Positions 39,671 to 48,508 of a stretch of 64,000 nt of DNA are shown piece after piece. The notes below the pieces were generated by a model that saw nothing but the letters and a program-made list of their open reading frames with translations, did no database searches and had not been told where the DNA came from. Where the stretch lies: NCBI RefSeq assembly GCF_934643405.1, contig NZ_CAKUCL010000006.1:1-64000 (forward strand). The letters are read 5' to 3'. This DNA comes from an uncultured Actinoplanes sp. (GTDB lineage: Bacteria > Actinomycetota > Actinomycetes > Mycobacteriales > Micromonosporaceae). Both the position numbers and the translations under genes were made by a program. Every line of letters starts with the position of its first letter. Position 1 is the first letter of the stretch.

Positions 39671-41329
39671 ATGGGCCACCCCGCGATCCTGACCGTCGAC
39701 GATGACCCTTCGGTCTCCCGGGCGATCGCCCGGGACCTGCGCCGCAAGTACGGAGAGCAGTACCGCATCCTGCGCGCCTCCTCGGCCGCCGAGGCCCTCG
39801 AGGCGCTGCGCGAGATCAAGCTTCGTGGCGCGCGCGTCGCCGTCATGCTGGCCGACTACCGGATGCCGCAGATGAACGGCATCGAGTTCCTGGAACAGGC
39901 GATGGACCTGTTCCCCCACGCGCGGCGGGCGCTGCTCACCGCGTACGCCGACACCGACGCGGCGATCCAGGCGATCAACGTGGTCGACGTGGACCACTAC
40001 CTGCTCAAGCCGTGGGACCCGCCGGAGGAGAAGCTCTACCCGGTGATCGACGCGCTGCTCGACGCCTGGGAGGCGACCGGCGACCGCGAGCTGGAGGACA
40101 TCCGGGTCGTCGGGCACCGGTGGAGCGAGCCGTCGTACCAGATCCGGGACTTCCTGGCGCGCAACCTGGTGCCGTACAAGTGGCTGGGCGCCGACGAGCC
40201 GGAGGGCCGCCGCCTGCTCGACGCGGCCGGCATGGGTCCCGAGTCGATCCCGCTGGTGGTGACCGCGGACGGGCGGGCGCTGGCGCACCCGACCACCACC
40301 GAGGTGGCCGAGGCGGCCGGGTTGTCCACCGCGCCCGGCCGCGACTTCTACGACCTGATCATCGTGGGCGGCGGCCCGGCCGGGCTCGGCGCCGCGGTCT
40401 ACGGCGCCTCCGAGGGGCTCAGGACGCTGCTGGTCGAGCGCACCGCGGTGGGCGGCCAGGCCGGGCAGAGCTCGCGCATCGAGAACTACCTGGGCTTCCC
40501 CGACGGCATCTCCGGCGCGCAGCTGACCGACCGGGCCCGCCGCCAGGCCGGCAAGTTCTCCGCCGAGGTGCTCAACACCCGCGAGGTGACCGGGCTGCGG
40601 CCGGACGGCTCGGCCCGCACGCTGACGTTCGCCGACGGCGGGGAGGTGTCCGCGCACGCCGTGGTGCTCGCGACCGGCGTCGCGTACCGCCCGCTGGCGG
40701 CGGAGGGCGTCGCCGAGCTGACCGGCTCGGGCGTCTACTACGGCTCGGCGGCGACCGAGGGGCCGGCCTGCGCGGGCGCGGACGTCTACATCGTCGGCGG
40801 CGCGAACTCCGCCGGGCAGGCCGCGCTGTTCTTCTCCCGCTACGCCAAATCGGTCACTCTGCTCGTACGGGGCGACGCGCTCGAATCGTCGATGTCGTAC
40901 TACCTGATCCAGCAGCTGAACAGGACTTCGAACATCAACGTCCGCACCCGGTGCGAGGTGATCCGCGCGCAGGGCGACGGGCACCTGCAGGCCATCACCA
41001 TCTGCGACAGCAAGAACAACCACGAGGTCACGGTCGAGTGCGGGGCACTGTTCGTGTTCATCGGCGCCGAACCCCGTACGGACTGGTTGGGAGACGCCGT
41101 GGCCCGCGACGAACGCGGCTTCGTCTACACCGGGCCCGATCTTCTGTTGAACGGATCACGTCCGAAGGGATGGGATCGGGAGCGCGATCCGTTCTACCTG
41201 GAGTGCAGTGTTCCCGGCATCTTCGCCGCCGGCGACGTCCGGGCCAACTCGGTCAAACGGGTGGCCTCGGCGGTCGGCGAGGGCGCGATGGCCGTCACGC
41301 TGGTCCATCGTTACCTGGAGGGGCAGTAA
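39671..41329 (+). CDS. Response-regulator receiver fused to thioredoxin-reductase-like flavoprotein
   Basis: 552-residue cytoplasmic fusion. Receiver domain 1-125 with D10-D12 pocket, phospho-Asp D62 (VMLADYRMP), Thr in ALLTAY and Lys in YLLKPWD. A thioredoxin/glutaredoxin-like domain (about 140-215: VVGHRWSEPSYQIRDFLARN) has no CxxC. The flavoprotein part (about 225-552) has FAD motif IIVGGGPAGLGAAVYGASEG, GGQAGQSSRIENYLGFP, NADPH motif YIVGGANSAGQAALFFSRYA and GIFAAGDVR. Where thioredoxin reductase has CxxC, this protein has YYGSAATEG, so disulfide chemistry is not possible there. Three bp before the cNMP kinase. Confidence 0.92.
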   Translation: MGHPAILTVDDDPSVSRAIARDLRRKYGEQYRILRASSAAEALEALREIKLRGARVAVMLADYRMPQMNGIEFLEQAMDLFPHARRALLTAYADTDAAIQAINVVDVDHYLLKPWDPPEEKLYPVIDALLDAWEATGDRELEDIRVVGHRWSEPSYQIRDFLARNLVPYKWLGADEPEGRRLLDAAGMGPESIPLVVTADGRALAHPTTTEVAEAAGLSTAPGRDFYDLIIVGGGPAGLGAAVYGASEGLRTLLVERTAVGGQAGQSSRIENYLGFPDGISGAQLTDRARRQAGKFSAEVLNTREVTGLRPDGSARTLTFADGGEVSAHAVVLATGVAYRPLAAEGVAELTGSGVYYGSAATEGPACAGADVYIVGGANSAGQAALFFSRYAKSVTLLVRGDALESSMSYYLIQQLNRTSNINVRTRCEVIRAQGDGHLQAITICDSKNNHEVTVECGALFVFIGAEPRTDWLGDAVARDERGFVYTGPDLLLNGSRPKGWDRERDPFYLECSVPGIFAAGDVRANSVKRVASAVGEGAMAVTLVHRYLEGQ

Positions 41330-41332
41330 CCC

Positions 41333-42799
41333 ATGAGTGACACCGACGAGGTCCGGCTCGTTCCCTGCGAACCCGGCCGGTTGAAACCCGACGAGCTGCG
41401 CACACTGTTCCTGTTCGAGAAGCTGACCGATGAGCAGCTTCAGTGGATCTCCGAGCACGGCTGCACCATGCACATGCCGGCCGGTGGCATGGTGGTCCGC
41501 GAGGGTGATCCCGCGGAGCAGTTCTTCGTCCTGCTCAGCGGCACCATCGCGCTGTACCGCCGGGTCGGCCAGGACGACGTCCAGACCACCCGCACCGAGC
41601 AGCGCGGCGTGTACATGGGCGCCACCCAGGCATATCTGCGCGACGACGGCGTCCCGCGCAGCTACATGGCCAGCATGCGGGCGCTCGACGACTCCGACTT
41701 CTTCGTGCTCTCCGCCGCGGACTTCGGCCACCTCATGCGCGAGTGGTTCCCGATGGCGATCCACCTGCTCGAGGGCCTCACCCTCGGGATGCGGGACCGG
41801 GCCGCGGCCATCAACACCCGGCAGCGGCTCGCCGCGCTCGGCGCCCTGTCCGCAGGCCTCATGCACGAGCTGAACAACCCGGCCGCGGCCGCCTCCCGGG
41901 CCACCGCCTCGCTGCGCCAGCGGGTCGCCGGCATGCGCCACAAGCTGGGCATGCTCGCCGCCGGCAAGGTGCCGCCGGACCGTCTGGTGGCGCTGGTCGA
42001 GCTCCAGGAGGAGGTCATCGAGCGGGCCGCGAAGGCCGCGCCGCTGACCGCCATGGAGACCGCCGACCGCGAGGACGAGCTCGGCGAGTGGATGGAGGAG
42101 CGCAACGTCACCGGCGGCTGGGACCTGGCCGCGGTCTTCGCCCAGGGCGGACTCGACCTGGAGTGCCTCAACCAGATCGAGACCAAGGTCGGCTCCCCCG
42201 AACTGCTCGACCAGGCGATCCACTGGATCGGCTACGCGCTGGAGACCGAGCAGCTGATGAGCGACATCGAGGACGCCACCGGCCGGGTGTCGTCGCTGGT
42301 GAGCGCGGCCAAGCAGTACTCGCAGATGGACCGCGCCGCGCACCAGTGGATCGACGTGCACGGCGGTCTGGACAGCACGCTGGTGATGCTGACCCACAAG
42401 ATCGGCAGCGGGGTCAAGGTGGTCAAGGAGTACGACCGGTCGCTGCCGCAGATCCCGGCCCACCCGGCCGAGCTGAACCAGGTCTGGACGAACCTCATCG
42501 ACAACGCGGTGCAGGCGATGAACGGCGTGGGCACGCTGACCATCCGCACGTCCCGCGACGACGACAACGTGGTGGTCACCATCGAGGACACCGGGCCGGG
42601 CATCCCGCCGGAGCTGAAGAAGCGCGTCTTCGAGCCGTTCTTCACCACCAAGCCGGTGGGCGAGGGGACCGGCCTGGGTCTGGACATCTCCTACCGGATC
42701 GTGGTCAACGGCCACGGCGGCGACATCTCCGTGGAGTCGACGCCGGGTGACACCAGGTTCAAGGTGTCGCTGCCGTTGTCGGAGCCGGCTTCGGCCTAG
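41333..42799 (+). CDS. Histidine kinase with cyclic-nucleotide-binding-type sensor domain
   Basis: 488-residue soluble kinase, the likely phosphodonor for the receiver-flavoprotein encoded 3 bp upstream. N-terminal cNMP/CRP-like domain (about 20-145): LFLFEKLTDEQLQWISEHG, MVVREGDPAEQFFVLLSGTI. The H box LGALSAGLMHELNNPAAAAS with its His is near residue 180. A long helical insert (about 190-330) precedes the HATPase domain: NQVWTNLIDNAVQAM (N), EDTGPGIPPE (G1), FEPFFTTKPVGEGTGLGLDI (F and G2). No transmembrane segment. The 3' end overlaps the convergent glutaminase gene by 41 bp. Confidence 0.92.
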   Translation: MSDTDEVRLVPCEPGRLKPDELRTLFLFEKLTDEQLQWISEHGCTMHMPAGGMVVREGDPAEQFFVLLSGTIALYRRVGQDDVQTTRTEQRGVYMGATQAYLRDDGVPRSYMASMRALDDSDFFVLSAADFGHLMREWFPMAIHLLEGLTLGMRDRAAAINTRQRLAALGALSAGLMHELNNPAAAASRATASLRQRVAGMRHKLGMLAAGKVPPDRLVALVELQEEVIERAAKAAPLTAMETADREDELGEWMEERNVTGGWDLAAVFAQGGLDLECLNQIETKVGSPELLDQAIHWIGYALETEQLMSDIEDATGRVSSLVSAAKQYSQMDRAAHQWIDVHGGLDSTLVMLTHKIGSGVKVVKEYDRSLPQIPAHPAELNQVWTNLIDNAVQAMNGVGTLTIRTSRDDDNVVVTIEDTGPGIPPELKKRVFEPFFTTKPVGEGTGLGLDISYRIVVNGHGGDISVESTPGDTRFKVSLPLSEPASA

Positions 42800-43805
42800 G
42801 GTCTGGCGACCGGGATCCCGGTGGTGCGGAGGCGAAGATGTTCAGCCCGAGGCTCCGGGAGAGGAAGGCGGCGGCGCGCTGCCCGCGGATGCTGTTGCCG
42901 GCCGGGTCGAGCAGCGGTGAATAGCTGCCGATCCCGGCCTTGCCGGGCGAGATCGTCACGAGGCCGCCCGCGACCCCCGACTTGCCCGGCAGCCCGATCT
43001 CGTACAGCCACTCCCCGGATCGCTCGTAGAGGCCGCTCGCGGCGAGCATCGCCAGCGTGTCGCGGGCGACCTCGGCCGAGACGACCCGCTCCCGTGTCAC
43101 CGGGTTGACGCCGCCGTCGGCGAGCGTCGCTCCCATCACGGCGAGGTCGTGCGCGGTCACCAGCAGGGAGCACTGCCTGGTGTAGACATCGACCAGGCCG
43201 AGCGGATCGAGGGAGATTCGCCCGTAGCTCTCCAGCAGCCGGGCGATCGCGTGGTTGCGCTGGTTGGTCCGGGCCTCCGACCGGCGGACCACGTCATCCA
43301 CCTCGAGGTCGTGCCCGGCGAACCGGGACAGCCCGGCGGCGAGGTATTTCCACTGCTCGTCGAAGGTGCTGCCGGGGATCAGCGCGGTCGTCGCCAGCGC
43401 GCCCGCGTTCACCATGGGGTTCATGGGATGCCCGGCGTTGATCTCGATGGCCATCACCGAGTCGAAGGCCAGGCCGGTGTTGTTCACCCCGACGCGATCG
43501 AGTACCGCGTCGTGCCCGATCGCGTCGCACACCAGCGCGAAGACGAAAGCCTTCGAGATGGACTGGATCGAGAAACGCACCTCGGCGTCGCCGGCATCGT
43601 GGACGCCGCCGCCGACCTCGACCACCGCGAGCCCGAACGATGCCGGATCGGCCTCGGCGAGCACCGGGATGTAGTCGGCCACCGCGCCGCCGCCCACCAG
43701 GCGGTTGCGTTCGTACGCCGCCTGCGTCAGCGCCTCGACGTCCGCCCACGGGGGAAGCCGTCCGGTGGACACCTGCTGGTCAGCGTCGTTGACCTGGAAT
43801 CCCAT
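42759..43805 (-). CDS. glsA: Glutaminase
   Basis: Hydrolyses glutamine to glutamate and ammonia. Serine-dependent beta-lactamase-like family with FSIQSISKAFVFALV (Ser-x-x-Lys), INAGHPMNPMVNAGALATTA, ARTNQRNHAIARLL, YTRQCSLLVTAHDLAVMGAT and the late GLPGKSGVAGGLVTISPGKA. 348 residues against about 310 typical; the C-terminal Pro-rich tail of ~25 residues is encoded opposite the end of the kinase gene. ATG at 43805. A GC-rich hairpin (43880-43894) lies upstream. Single gene. Confidence 0.94.
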   Translation of the reverse strand: MGFQVNDADQQVSTGRLPPWADVEALTQAAYERNRLVGGGAVADYIPVLAEADPASFGLAVVEVGGGVHDAGDAEVRFSIQSISKAFVFALVCDAIGHDAVLDRVGVNNTGLAFDSVMAIEINAGHPMNPMVNAGALATTALIPGSTFDEQWKYLAAGLSRFAGHDLEVDDVVRRSEARTNQRNHAIARLLESYGRISLDPLGLVDVYTRQCSLLVTAHDLAVMGATLADGGVNPVTRERVVSAEVARDTLAMLAASGLYERSGEWLYEIGLPGKSGVAGGLVTISPGKAGIGSYSPLLDPAGNSIRGQRAAAFLSRSLGLNIFASAPPGSRSPDPRPKPAPTTAATP

Positions 43806-43921
43806 CGGATACCCCGGCTCGCCCGGATCGCCCCATGCCGGACGATCACCTGGGGCTCAGCCTAGGCACGTCGGCGGCAGCGCGGATCCCGCGCAGAGGA
43901 TGAGACCGCACGGGGCTCGGC

Positions 43922-44785
43922 CTAGTTCTCGGCCACCGCGAGCCGGCCGTTGCGCTGGCTGCTCCGCACCCCCGAGGGCATGTCCAGCGCGGCGGCGGTG
44001 GTGAGCAGGTCGTTGTCGGCGCGCACGGTGAAGCCGTGGCGGGCGAGCAGGCCGGCCATCTCCTCGGGGCTCCAGGCCGAGCGCCAGGGCTCGGCCGCCC
44101 ACGGGTTGTGCTTGAGGACCGGCCCGAGCAGCCGCCGCACGACCGCGCCGGTCACCGAGGGCGCCTGGTAGTTCACGATCAGCCGGCTGTGCGGGGCCGA
44201 GCGCGCGGCGACCTCGGCGACCGTGGTCTCGACCTCGTCCGGCGTCAGATACGGCACGACGCCCTCCCAGACCCAGGTGGTCGGGATCGTCGCGTCGTGG
44301 CCGGCCTCGGCGAGCGCGTCGGACAGCTTGTCCTGGCCGAAGTCGACCGGCACGTAGCGTGGCGCTCTCTCCGCCGGCAGCGCGGTGGCGCGATCACGTT
44401 TCTCCCGCTGCGAGGCCGGTTGGTCGACCTCGAACGTCGTCTTTCCGGACAACGCCGGCAGCCGCCACGCGCGGCCGTCCAGGCCGGCCCCGAGGATCAC
44501 GACCTGGGGCGCGTCGTGCTCGGTGACGGCGTCGTCGATGGCCAGCGTGCGGGGGACCAGCAACGTGGCGCCAGCTTTGATCATTTCGTACGTCATCCGC
44601 TCGCTCATGCCCTTCGGCGGCGACTCCGACCGTACGCGAAAGACCTGCTCCTGCTCGTCGGGCCGCAGCAACGGAAGCGCCGTCGGATCGGCGAACCGCC
44701 CCTTCGCGATCCGCTCATGCGCCACCGCCCGCCCCTGACAGACGATCACGGCCGTACGGCTGGCACTCTGCTCGGTCATCGCCAT
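43922..44785 (-). CDS. LCM-family SAM-dependent methyltransferase
   Basis: 287-residue methyltransferase of the actinobacterial LCM/Ppm1-like group (as in the many Mycobacterium tuberculosis paralogues). Motif I is VVILGAGLDGRAWRLPAL, motif II TTFEVDQPASQREKRDR, then APRYVPVDFGQDKLSDALAE and WVWEGVVPYLTPDEVETTVA. C-terminal WSPEEMAGLLARHGFTV is also typical. Target unknown. ATG at 44785 is very close to GGAGG; ATG at 44779 has better spacing. Twenty-four bp downstream of the DinB-like gene on the same strand. Confidence 0.9.
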   Translation of the reverse strand: MAMTEQSASRTAVIVCQGRAVAHERIAKGRFADPTALPLLRPDEQEQVFRVRSESPPKGMSERMTYEMIKAGATLLVPRTLAIDDAVTEHDAPQVVILGAGLDGRAWRLPALSGKTTFEVDQPASQREKRDRATALPAERAPRYVPVDFGQDKLSDALAEAGHDATIPTTWVWEGVVPYLTPDEVETTVAEVAARSAPHSRLIVNYQAPSVTGAVVRRLLGPVLKHNPWAAEPWRSAWSPEEMAGLLARHGFTVRADNDLLTTAAALDMPSGVRSSQRNGRLAVAEN

Positions 44786-44809
44786 CGCCTCCGGGCGGCG
44801 CCCGGCCGG

Positions 44810-45313
44810 CTAACGGAGCAGGCCGCGCACGTACGCGGCCTGCCCCACGTGCTGGGCGTCGTCGTCGATGACGCTCACCAGCCGTACGCCCAAGGTGACC
44901 GGGGGATCCCACGCCTCGTCGACCACCCGGTCCAGGTCGTCGGCCGTCAGGCCGCGCACGTAGCGCATCGTGCGCTCGTGCACGGCGTGGTAGTAGTCCT
45001 CCAGGGCCCGCGCGCTCTCCGGCCGCAGCGTCGCGACCTGCGCGGGCGAATGACCGTACCCGGTGTCGTCCGGGTCGGCCTTGAGACCGAACCGTGCCGC
45101 CCAGGCGCCGGTGACGTAGATCTGCTCCTCGTCGAGCAGTTCGGACAGGTGGCCGTCCTGCACCCGGGTCAGGTGCCAGACCAGCCAGCCGATCGGGTTG
45201 GCGCCGTCGGCCGGGGCCCAGCGCAGCTGCTCGGGGGAGAGGCCACGAACCGCGTGGTGCACGTTGGCGGGGAGCCGTTCGAAGCCGTCGATGAGGATGT
45301 TCTTGGCGTCCAT
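44810..45313 (-). CDS. DinB/DUF664 (mycothiol transferase-like) protein
   Basis: 167-residue four-helix-bundle protein of the DinB/YfiT superfamily, which in actinobacteria includes mycothiol-dependent S-transferases. Helix 1 contains LIDGFERLPANVHHAVRGLS, and the metal-binding histidines are provided by LVWHLTRVQDGH and the late DDDAQHVGQAAYVRGLL (His-x3-Gln). WAPADGANPIGWLVWHLTRV is the usual DUF664 signature. Substrate unknown; detoxification or bacillithiol/mycothiol chemistry is the known role of the family. Confidence 0.87.
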   Translation of the reverse strand: MDAKNILIDGFERLPANVHHAVRGLSPEQLRWAPADGANPIGWLVWHLTRVQDGHLSELLDEEQIYVTGAWAARFGLKADPDDTGYGHSPAQVATLRPESARALEDYYHAVHERTMRYVRGLTADDLDRVVDEAWDPPVTLGVRLVSVIDDDAQHVGQAAYVRGLLR

Positions 45314-45322
45314 GCCTCGTGT

Positions 45323-46084
45323 CTACTCCGATCCGGTGCCGGACGGGGCCTGGGCGCCCCGAGTAGGCGGAACCTCCTCGAGGCCGGAACCGCCGTCGCC
45401 GCTGGTGTCCCCGCCGGTGTCGCCTTCGGTAGCCGGCGGCGTCGTCTGCTCCGGAGCCTCGCTCGGGGTCTCCGACGTCGGGGCCTCGGTCGGTTCGGTG
45501 GTGCTGGACGGGCTCGGCGACTCCGACGGCGTCGCGCCCGGTTCCTCACTCGGCTCCTCCGACGGCGATGGCGAGTCCGACGGCGTGACGGCCGGCTTGT
45601 CGTTCTTCTTCTCGCCGTCGCCACGCAACAGGCTGCCCACCGTCGTGGTGCCGCTGCTCCTGTTGCCGACAGCGTCCGCCACCGACTTGTGCGAGATCAG
45701 CTCGACGGCCGTCAGCAAGCCCATCGCCAGCACGAACAGGGCCCCGGCCACGGCTGCGACCCGGCCCCAGCGGATGTTGCGCGGAGGGGCCGGCGGTTCG
45801 TCCGACGGCGACTCCTCCTCGGCGGCCGCGACCGGTGGCGTACCCACCGCGGCCGGCGCCGTCACGAACGTCGATTTGATCTTCTGGCTGCCTCGGTTGA
45901 TCCAGCGCTGGTAGATCTCCGTGCCGACGGATCCGACGATGCTTGCCACCGCCGCGCCGACCAGGGTGCCCGCCACTCCGAGGAAGGAACCGACCACCGC
46001 GGCCGACACCGCGGCGAGGGTTCCAGCAATGGTCTTGGGGATGTCGATACCGGACCAGATCCGCTCCGGTGCGCGCTCGGTCAT
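45323..46084 (-). CDS. Membrane protein with acidic low-complexity tail
   Basis: 253-residue hypothetical. Residues 14-55 form a Gly/Ala-rich hydrophobic region (IAGTLAAVSAAVVGSFLGVA), then a loop, then a single span at about 108-130 (VAAVAGALFVLAMGLLTAVE). The remaining ~110 residues are Ser/Pro/Glu/Thr repeats (SPSPSEEPSEEPGATPSESP) that would be exposed and disordered. No family is recognised; this layout is common in actinobacterial surface proteins. Ten bp upstream of the DinB gene, same strand. Confidence 0.75.
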   Translation of the reverse strand: MTERAPERIWSGIDIPKTIAGTLAAVSAAVVGSFLGVAGTLVGAAVASIVGSVGTEIYQRWINRGSQKIKSTFVTAPAAVGTPPVAAAEEESPSDEPPAPPRNIRWGRVAAVAGALFVLAMGLLTAVELISHKSVADAVGNRSSGTTTVGSLLRGDGEKKNDKPAVTPSDSPSPSEEPSEEPGATPSESPSPSSTTEPTEAPTSETPSEAPEQTTPPATEGDTGGDTSGDGGSGLEEVPPTRGAQAPSGTGSE

Positions 46085-46118
46085 GTCCTCCTCTGCCTCT
46101 TACCAATAGAAGGGGGAG

Positions 46119-47450
46119 TTACTTGGCCTTTACCGGCCTCCGGCGGGTCAAAACCCGCCGTTCCGCGAGGATCTCCCGGACGGGACGCACCACGACGCCC
46201 TCGTCGGCCATCCGCCGCCGGGCCTGCCTGCGGGTTCGCAAGATCCCGGCAACTCCGACGGCGAAGATGAGATATTGCACAGCCATCGCGATTTTGAAGT
46301 CGTGGATGTCGTAGTCCGAACGACCGCCGGTGCGCGCGTCCAGGATCAGGCCGATCAGCTCGATCGTGACCAGCGAGGCGACGAAGCCCCCCACGTTGAC
46401 CACACCGGTGGCGGTGCCCAGCCGGTTCGGCGGGTTGAACGTCCGCGCGTAGTCGAAGCCGATCATCGAGCCCGGTCCGCCGATGCCGAGCGCGCAGATC
46501 AGCACCACCAGCACCGGCAGCGGCGCGTGCCCCGGCCAGGCCAGCACCAGGCCCCAGGCGGCCGCGTTGGCGCCGACCACGCCGAGCACCAGCCACGACC
46601 GGCGCAGCGGATGCCGCTGCACCAGCACCCCGATCAGCGGACCGGCTGCCATGCCGATCAGCACGAACAGGGTGAGCAGGGCGCTCGCCGTGCGCCGGGG
46701 CAGTCCCTCGCCCGCGATCAGGAACGGGAATCCCCACATCAGCGCGAAGACCGTACCGGTGAACTGGGTGGTGAAATGCGACCAGAGGCCGAGGCGGGTG
46801 CCGGGATGCCGCCAGGCGCCCGCGAGATCGGTGCCCACCTGGCGCAGGGTGACCGGCGGCCCGCTGCTGATCCGGTGCTCCGGGGTGTCGCGCAGCGCGG
46901 CGAAGGCGGCCACCGCCACGAAGACGCCGACCCCCGCGGTGGCGAGGAAGGCGCTGGTCCAGCCGCGTGCGGCGAGAACGGCGGCCAGCGGTACGGCGCT
47001 GAGCACCTGCCCGGCCTGCCCGACCAGCCCGGTGAGCTGCGTCAGGATCGGCACGCGCCGGCCCGGGAACCACTGCGGCACCAGTCTCAGCACGCTGATG
47101 AACGTCATCGCGTCCCCGGCGCCGACCAGCACACGGGCCAGGACCGCACCCTCCACGCCGGTCGCGACGGCCATCAACGCCTGCCCGCTCGCCATGATCA
47201 GGCCACCGGCGACGATCAGGCGCAGCGAACCGAACCGGTCCAGCAGCAGCCCGACCGGCACCTGAAGGCCCGCGTAGACGAGCAGCTGGAGCACGGCGAA
47301 CGAGGCGAGCGCGCCCGCGCCGACGTGGAAACGATCCTGGGCGTCCAGCCCGGCGACACCGAGCGACGTGCGGTGCAGAACGGCGGTCGTGTACGCGGCG
47401 AGGCCGACGGCCCATACCGCCCAGGCCCGGGCTCCGGGTCGCAGGGCCAT
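46119..47450 (-). CDS. MFS transporter
   Basis: 443-residue transporter with twelve predicted helices of the nitrate/sugar-phosphate-like MFS type: AVLHRTSLGVAGLDAQDRFH after helix 1, LLDRFGSLRLIVAGGLIMAS (motif A), FISVLRLVPQWFPGRRVPIL, ALWGFPFLIAGEGLPRR (as LMWGFPFLIAGEGL), and TFNPPNRLGTATGVVNVGGF. Basic C-terminus with Arg/Lys clusters. ATG at 47450 has GGAAAGG upstream; a GTG at 47492 adds 14 residues. Diverges from the sigma-factor gene. Substrate unknown. Confidence 0.88.
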   Translation of the reverse strand: MALRPGARAWAVWAVGLAAYTTAVLHRTSLGVAGLDAQDRFHVGAGALASFAVLQLLVYAGLQVPVGLLLDRFGSLRLIVAGGLIMASGQALMAVATGVEGAVLARVLVGAGDAMTFISVLRLVPQWFPGRRVPILTQLTGLVGQAGQVLSAVPLAAVLAARGWTSAFLATAGVGVFVAVAAFAALRDTPEHRISSGPPVTLRQVGTDLAGAWRHPGTRLGLWSHFTTQFTGTVFALMWGFPFLIAGEGLPRRTASALLTLFVLIGMAAGPLIGVLVQRHPLRRSWLVLGVVGANAAAWGLVLAWPGHAPLPVLVVLICALGIGGPGSMIGFDYARTFNPPNRLGTATGVVNVGGFVASLVTIELIGLILDARTGGRSDYDIHDFKIAMAVQYLIFAVGVAGILRTRRQARRRMADEGVVVRPVREILAERRVLTRRRPVKAK

Positions 47451-47596
47451 GTGCCGCCTTTCCGCTCGCGTGCTCGCTAGGACGTTTTCCACCTTTCTCC
47501 GAAGAAGGTGAAGGTCACAACCGAATACGGCCTACGCCACACGTGCGTCCGGTCACTGTGCGATTCCTTCCGTACACTCCGAGGGTCTGCAGAGGT

Positions 47597-48499
47597 ATGG
47601 AAACCGGGATGCTGATCGACGCCTTCGAGCGCGAACGCCGCGGCCTGCTCGCCCACGCGTACCGCATGCTCGGCTCGCATCACGAGGCCGAGGACGCGGT
47701 GCAGGACACCTACGTGCGGGCCCAGCGTGGGTGGGACAAATTCCAAGAGCGCTCCTCGGTACGGACGTGGCTGTACCGCATAGCCACCAACACCTGCCTG
47801 ACCGCCCTCGACGGCCGCGGCCGCCGCGCGCTGCCGTCCGGCCTCGGCCCGCCGAGCAGCGACCCGGCCGAGCCGCCGTCCCCGCTCGGCCCCGAGGCGT
47901 GGATCTCCCCGCTGCCGTCGGACCCGGCCGAGGTGGTGACGGCCCGCGAGGGGGTACGGCTGGCGTTCGTGGCCGGCCTGCAGCACCTGCCGCCCCGGCA
48001 GCGTGCCGTGCTGCTGCTGCGCGAGGTGCTGGCGTTCTCCGCCGCCGAGACCGGTGCGATGCTCGGGCTGTCCGTGCCGGCCGTGAAAAGCGCGTTGCAG
48101 CGGGCGCGCGCCCGCCTCGACGAGGTGGCCCCGGCCCGCGACGACGTCCTGGAACCCACCGACCCGCGGGCACGCTCCCAGCTGGACCGCTACATGGCCG
48201 CCTGGGAGGCCGCCGACGCCGACGCGTTCAGCCGCCTGCTGCGCGACGACGCCGCGATCGAGCCGGTGGGTTCGCGGGTGTGGTTCGCCGGCCGCGCCAC
48301 GTGCCTGGCCTTCGCCACCCCGTCGATGGGCGCGCCGGGCGACTGGCGGATGGTCCCCGCCGTGGTCAACGACCAGCCCGCGGCGGCCGCCTGGTGGCAC
48401 GGCACCCCGTTCGGCCTGGCCGTCCTGACCCCGACCGCCACCGGCGTCGCAGCGGTGACACTGTTCCCCGACCCGGAGCTGACCAAGCCGTACGGCTGA
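47597..48499 (+). CDS. ECF sigma factor with SnoaL-like C-terminal domain
   Basis: About 300 residues. Sigma region 2 (about 5-70): LLAHAYRMLGSHHEAEDAVQ, DTYVRAQRGWDKFQERSSVR, TWLYRIATNTCL. Region 4 (about 130-180): LQHLPPRQRAVLLLREVLAF, SAAETGAMLGLSVPAVKSAL, QRARARLDE. A C-terminal SnoaL/NTF2-like domain (about 195-300) follows, as in M. tuberculosis SigG/SigJ-type ECF factors, where it modulates activity without a separate anti-sigma factor. Start at ATG 47597 or 47609. The target promoter is unknown. Followed by the palindromic repeat array. Confidence 0.92.
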   Translation: METGMLIDAFERERRGLLAHAYRMLGSHHEAEDAVQDTYVRAQRGWDKFQERSSVRTWLYRIATNTCLTALDGRGRRALPSGLGPPSSDPAEPPSPLGPEAWISPLPSDPAEVVTAREGVRLAFVAGLQHLPPRQRAVLLLREVLAFSAAETGAMLGLSVPAVKSALQRARARLDEVAPARDDVLEPTDPRARSQLDRYMAAWEAADADAFSRLLRDDAAIEPVGSRVWFAGRATCLAFATPSMGAPGDWRMVPAVVNDQPAAAAWWHGTPFGLAVLTPTATGVAAVTLFPDPELTKPYG

Positions 48500-48508
48500 C
48501 CCCGCGGC

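Noticed and set aside
43880..43894. Terminator before the methyltransferase stop
   Set aside because: GCGCGG-ATC-CCGCGC has a 6-bp stem only and lies upstream of the glutaminase start rather than at a gene end in the right orientation.
47490..47510. Operator between the MFS and sigma-factor genes
   Set aside because: CACCTT/AAGGTG arms are only 6 bp around a 9-nt spacer; not distinct from background.
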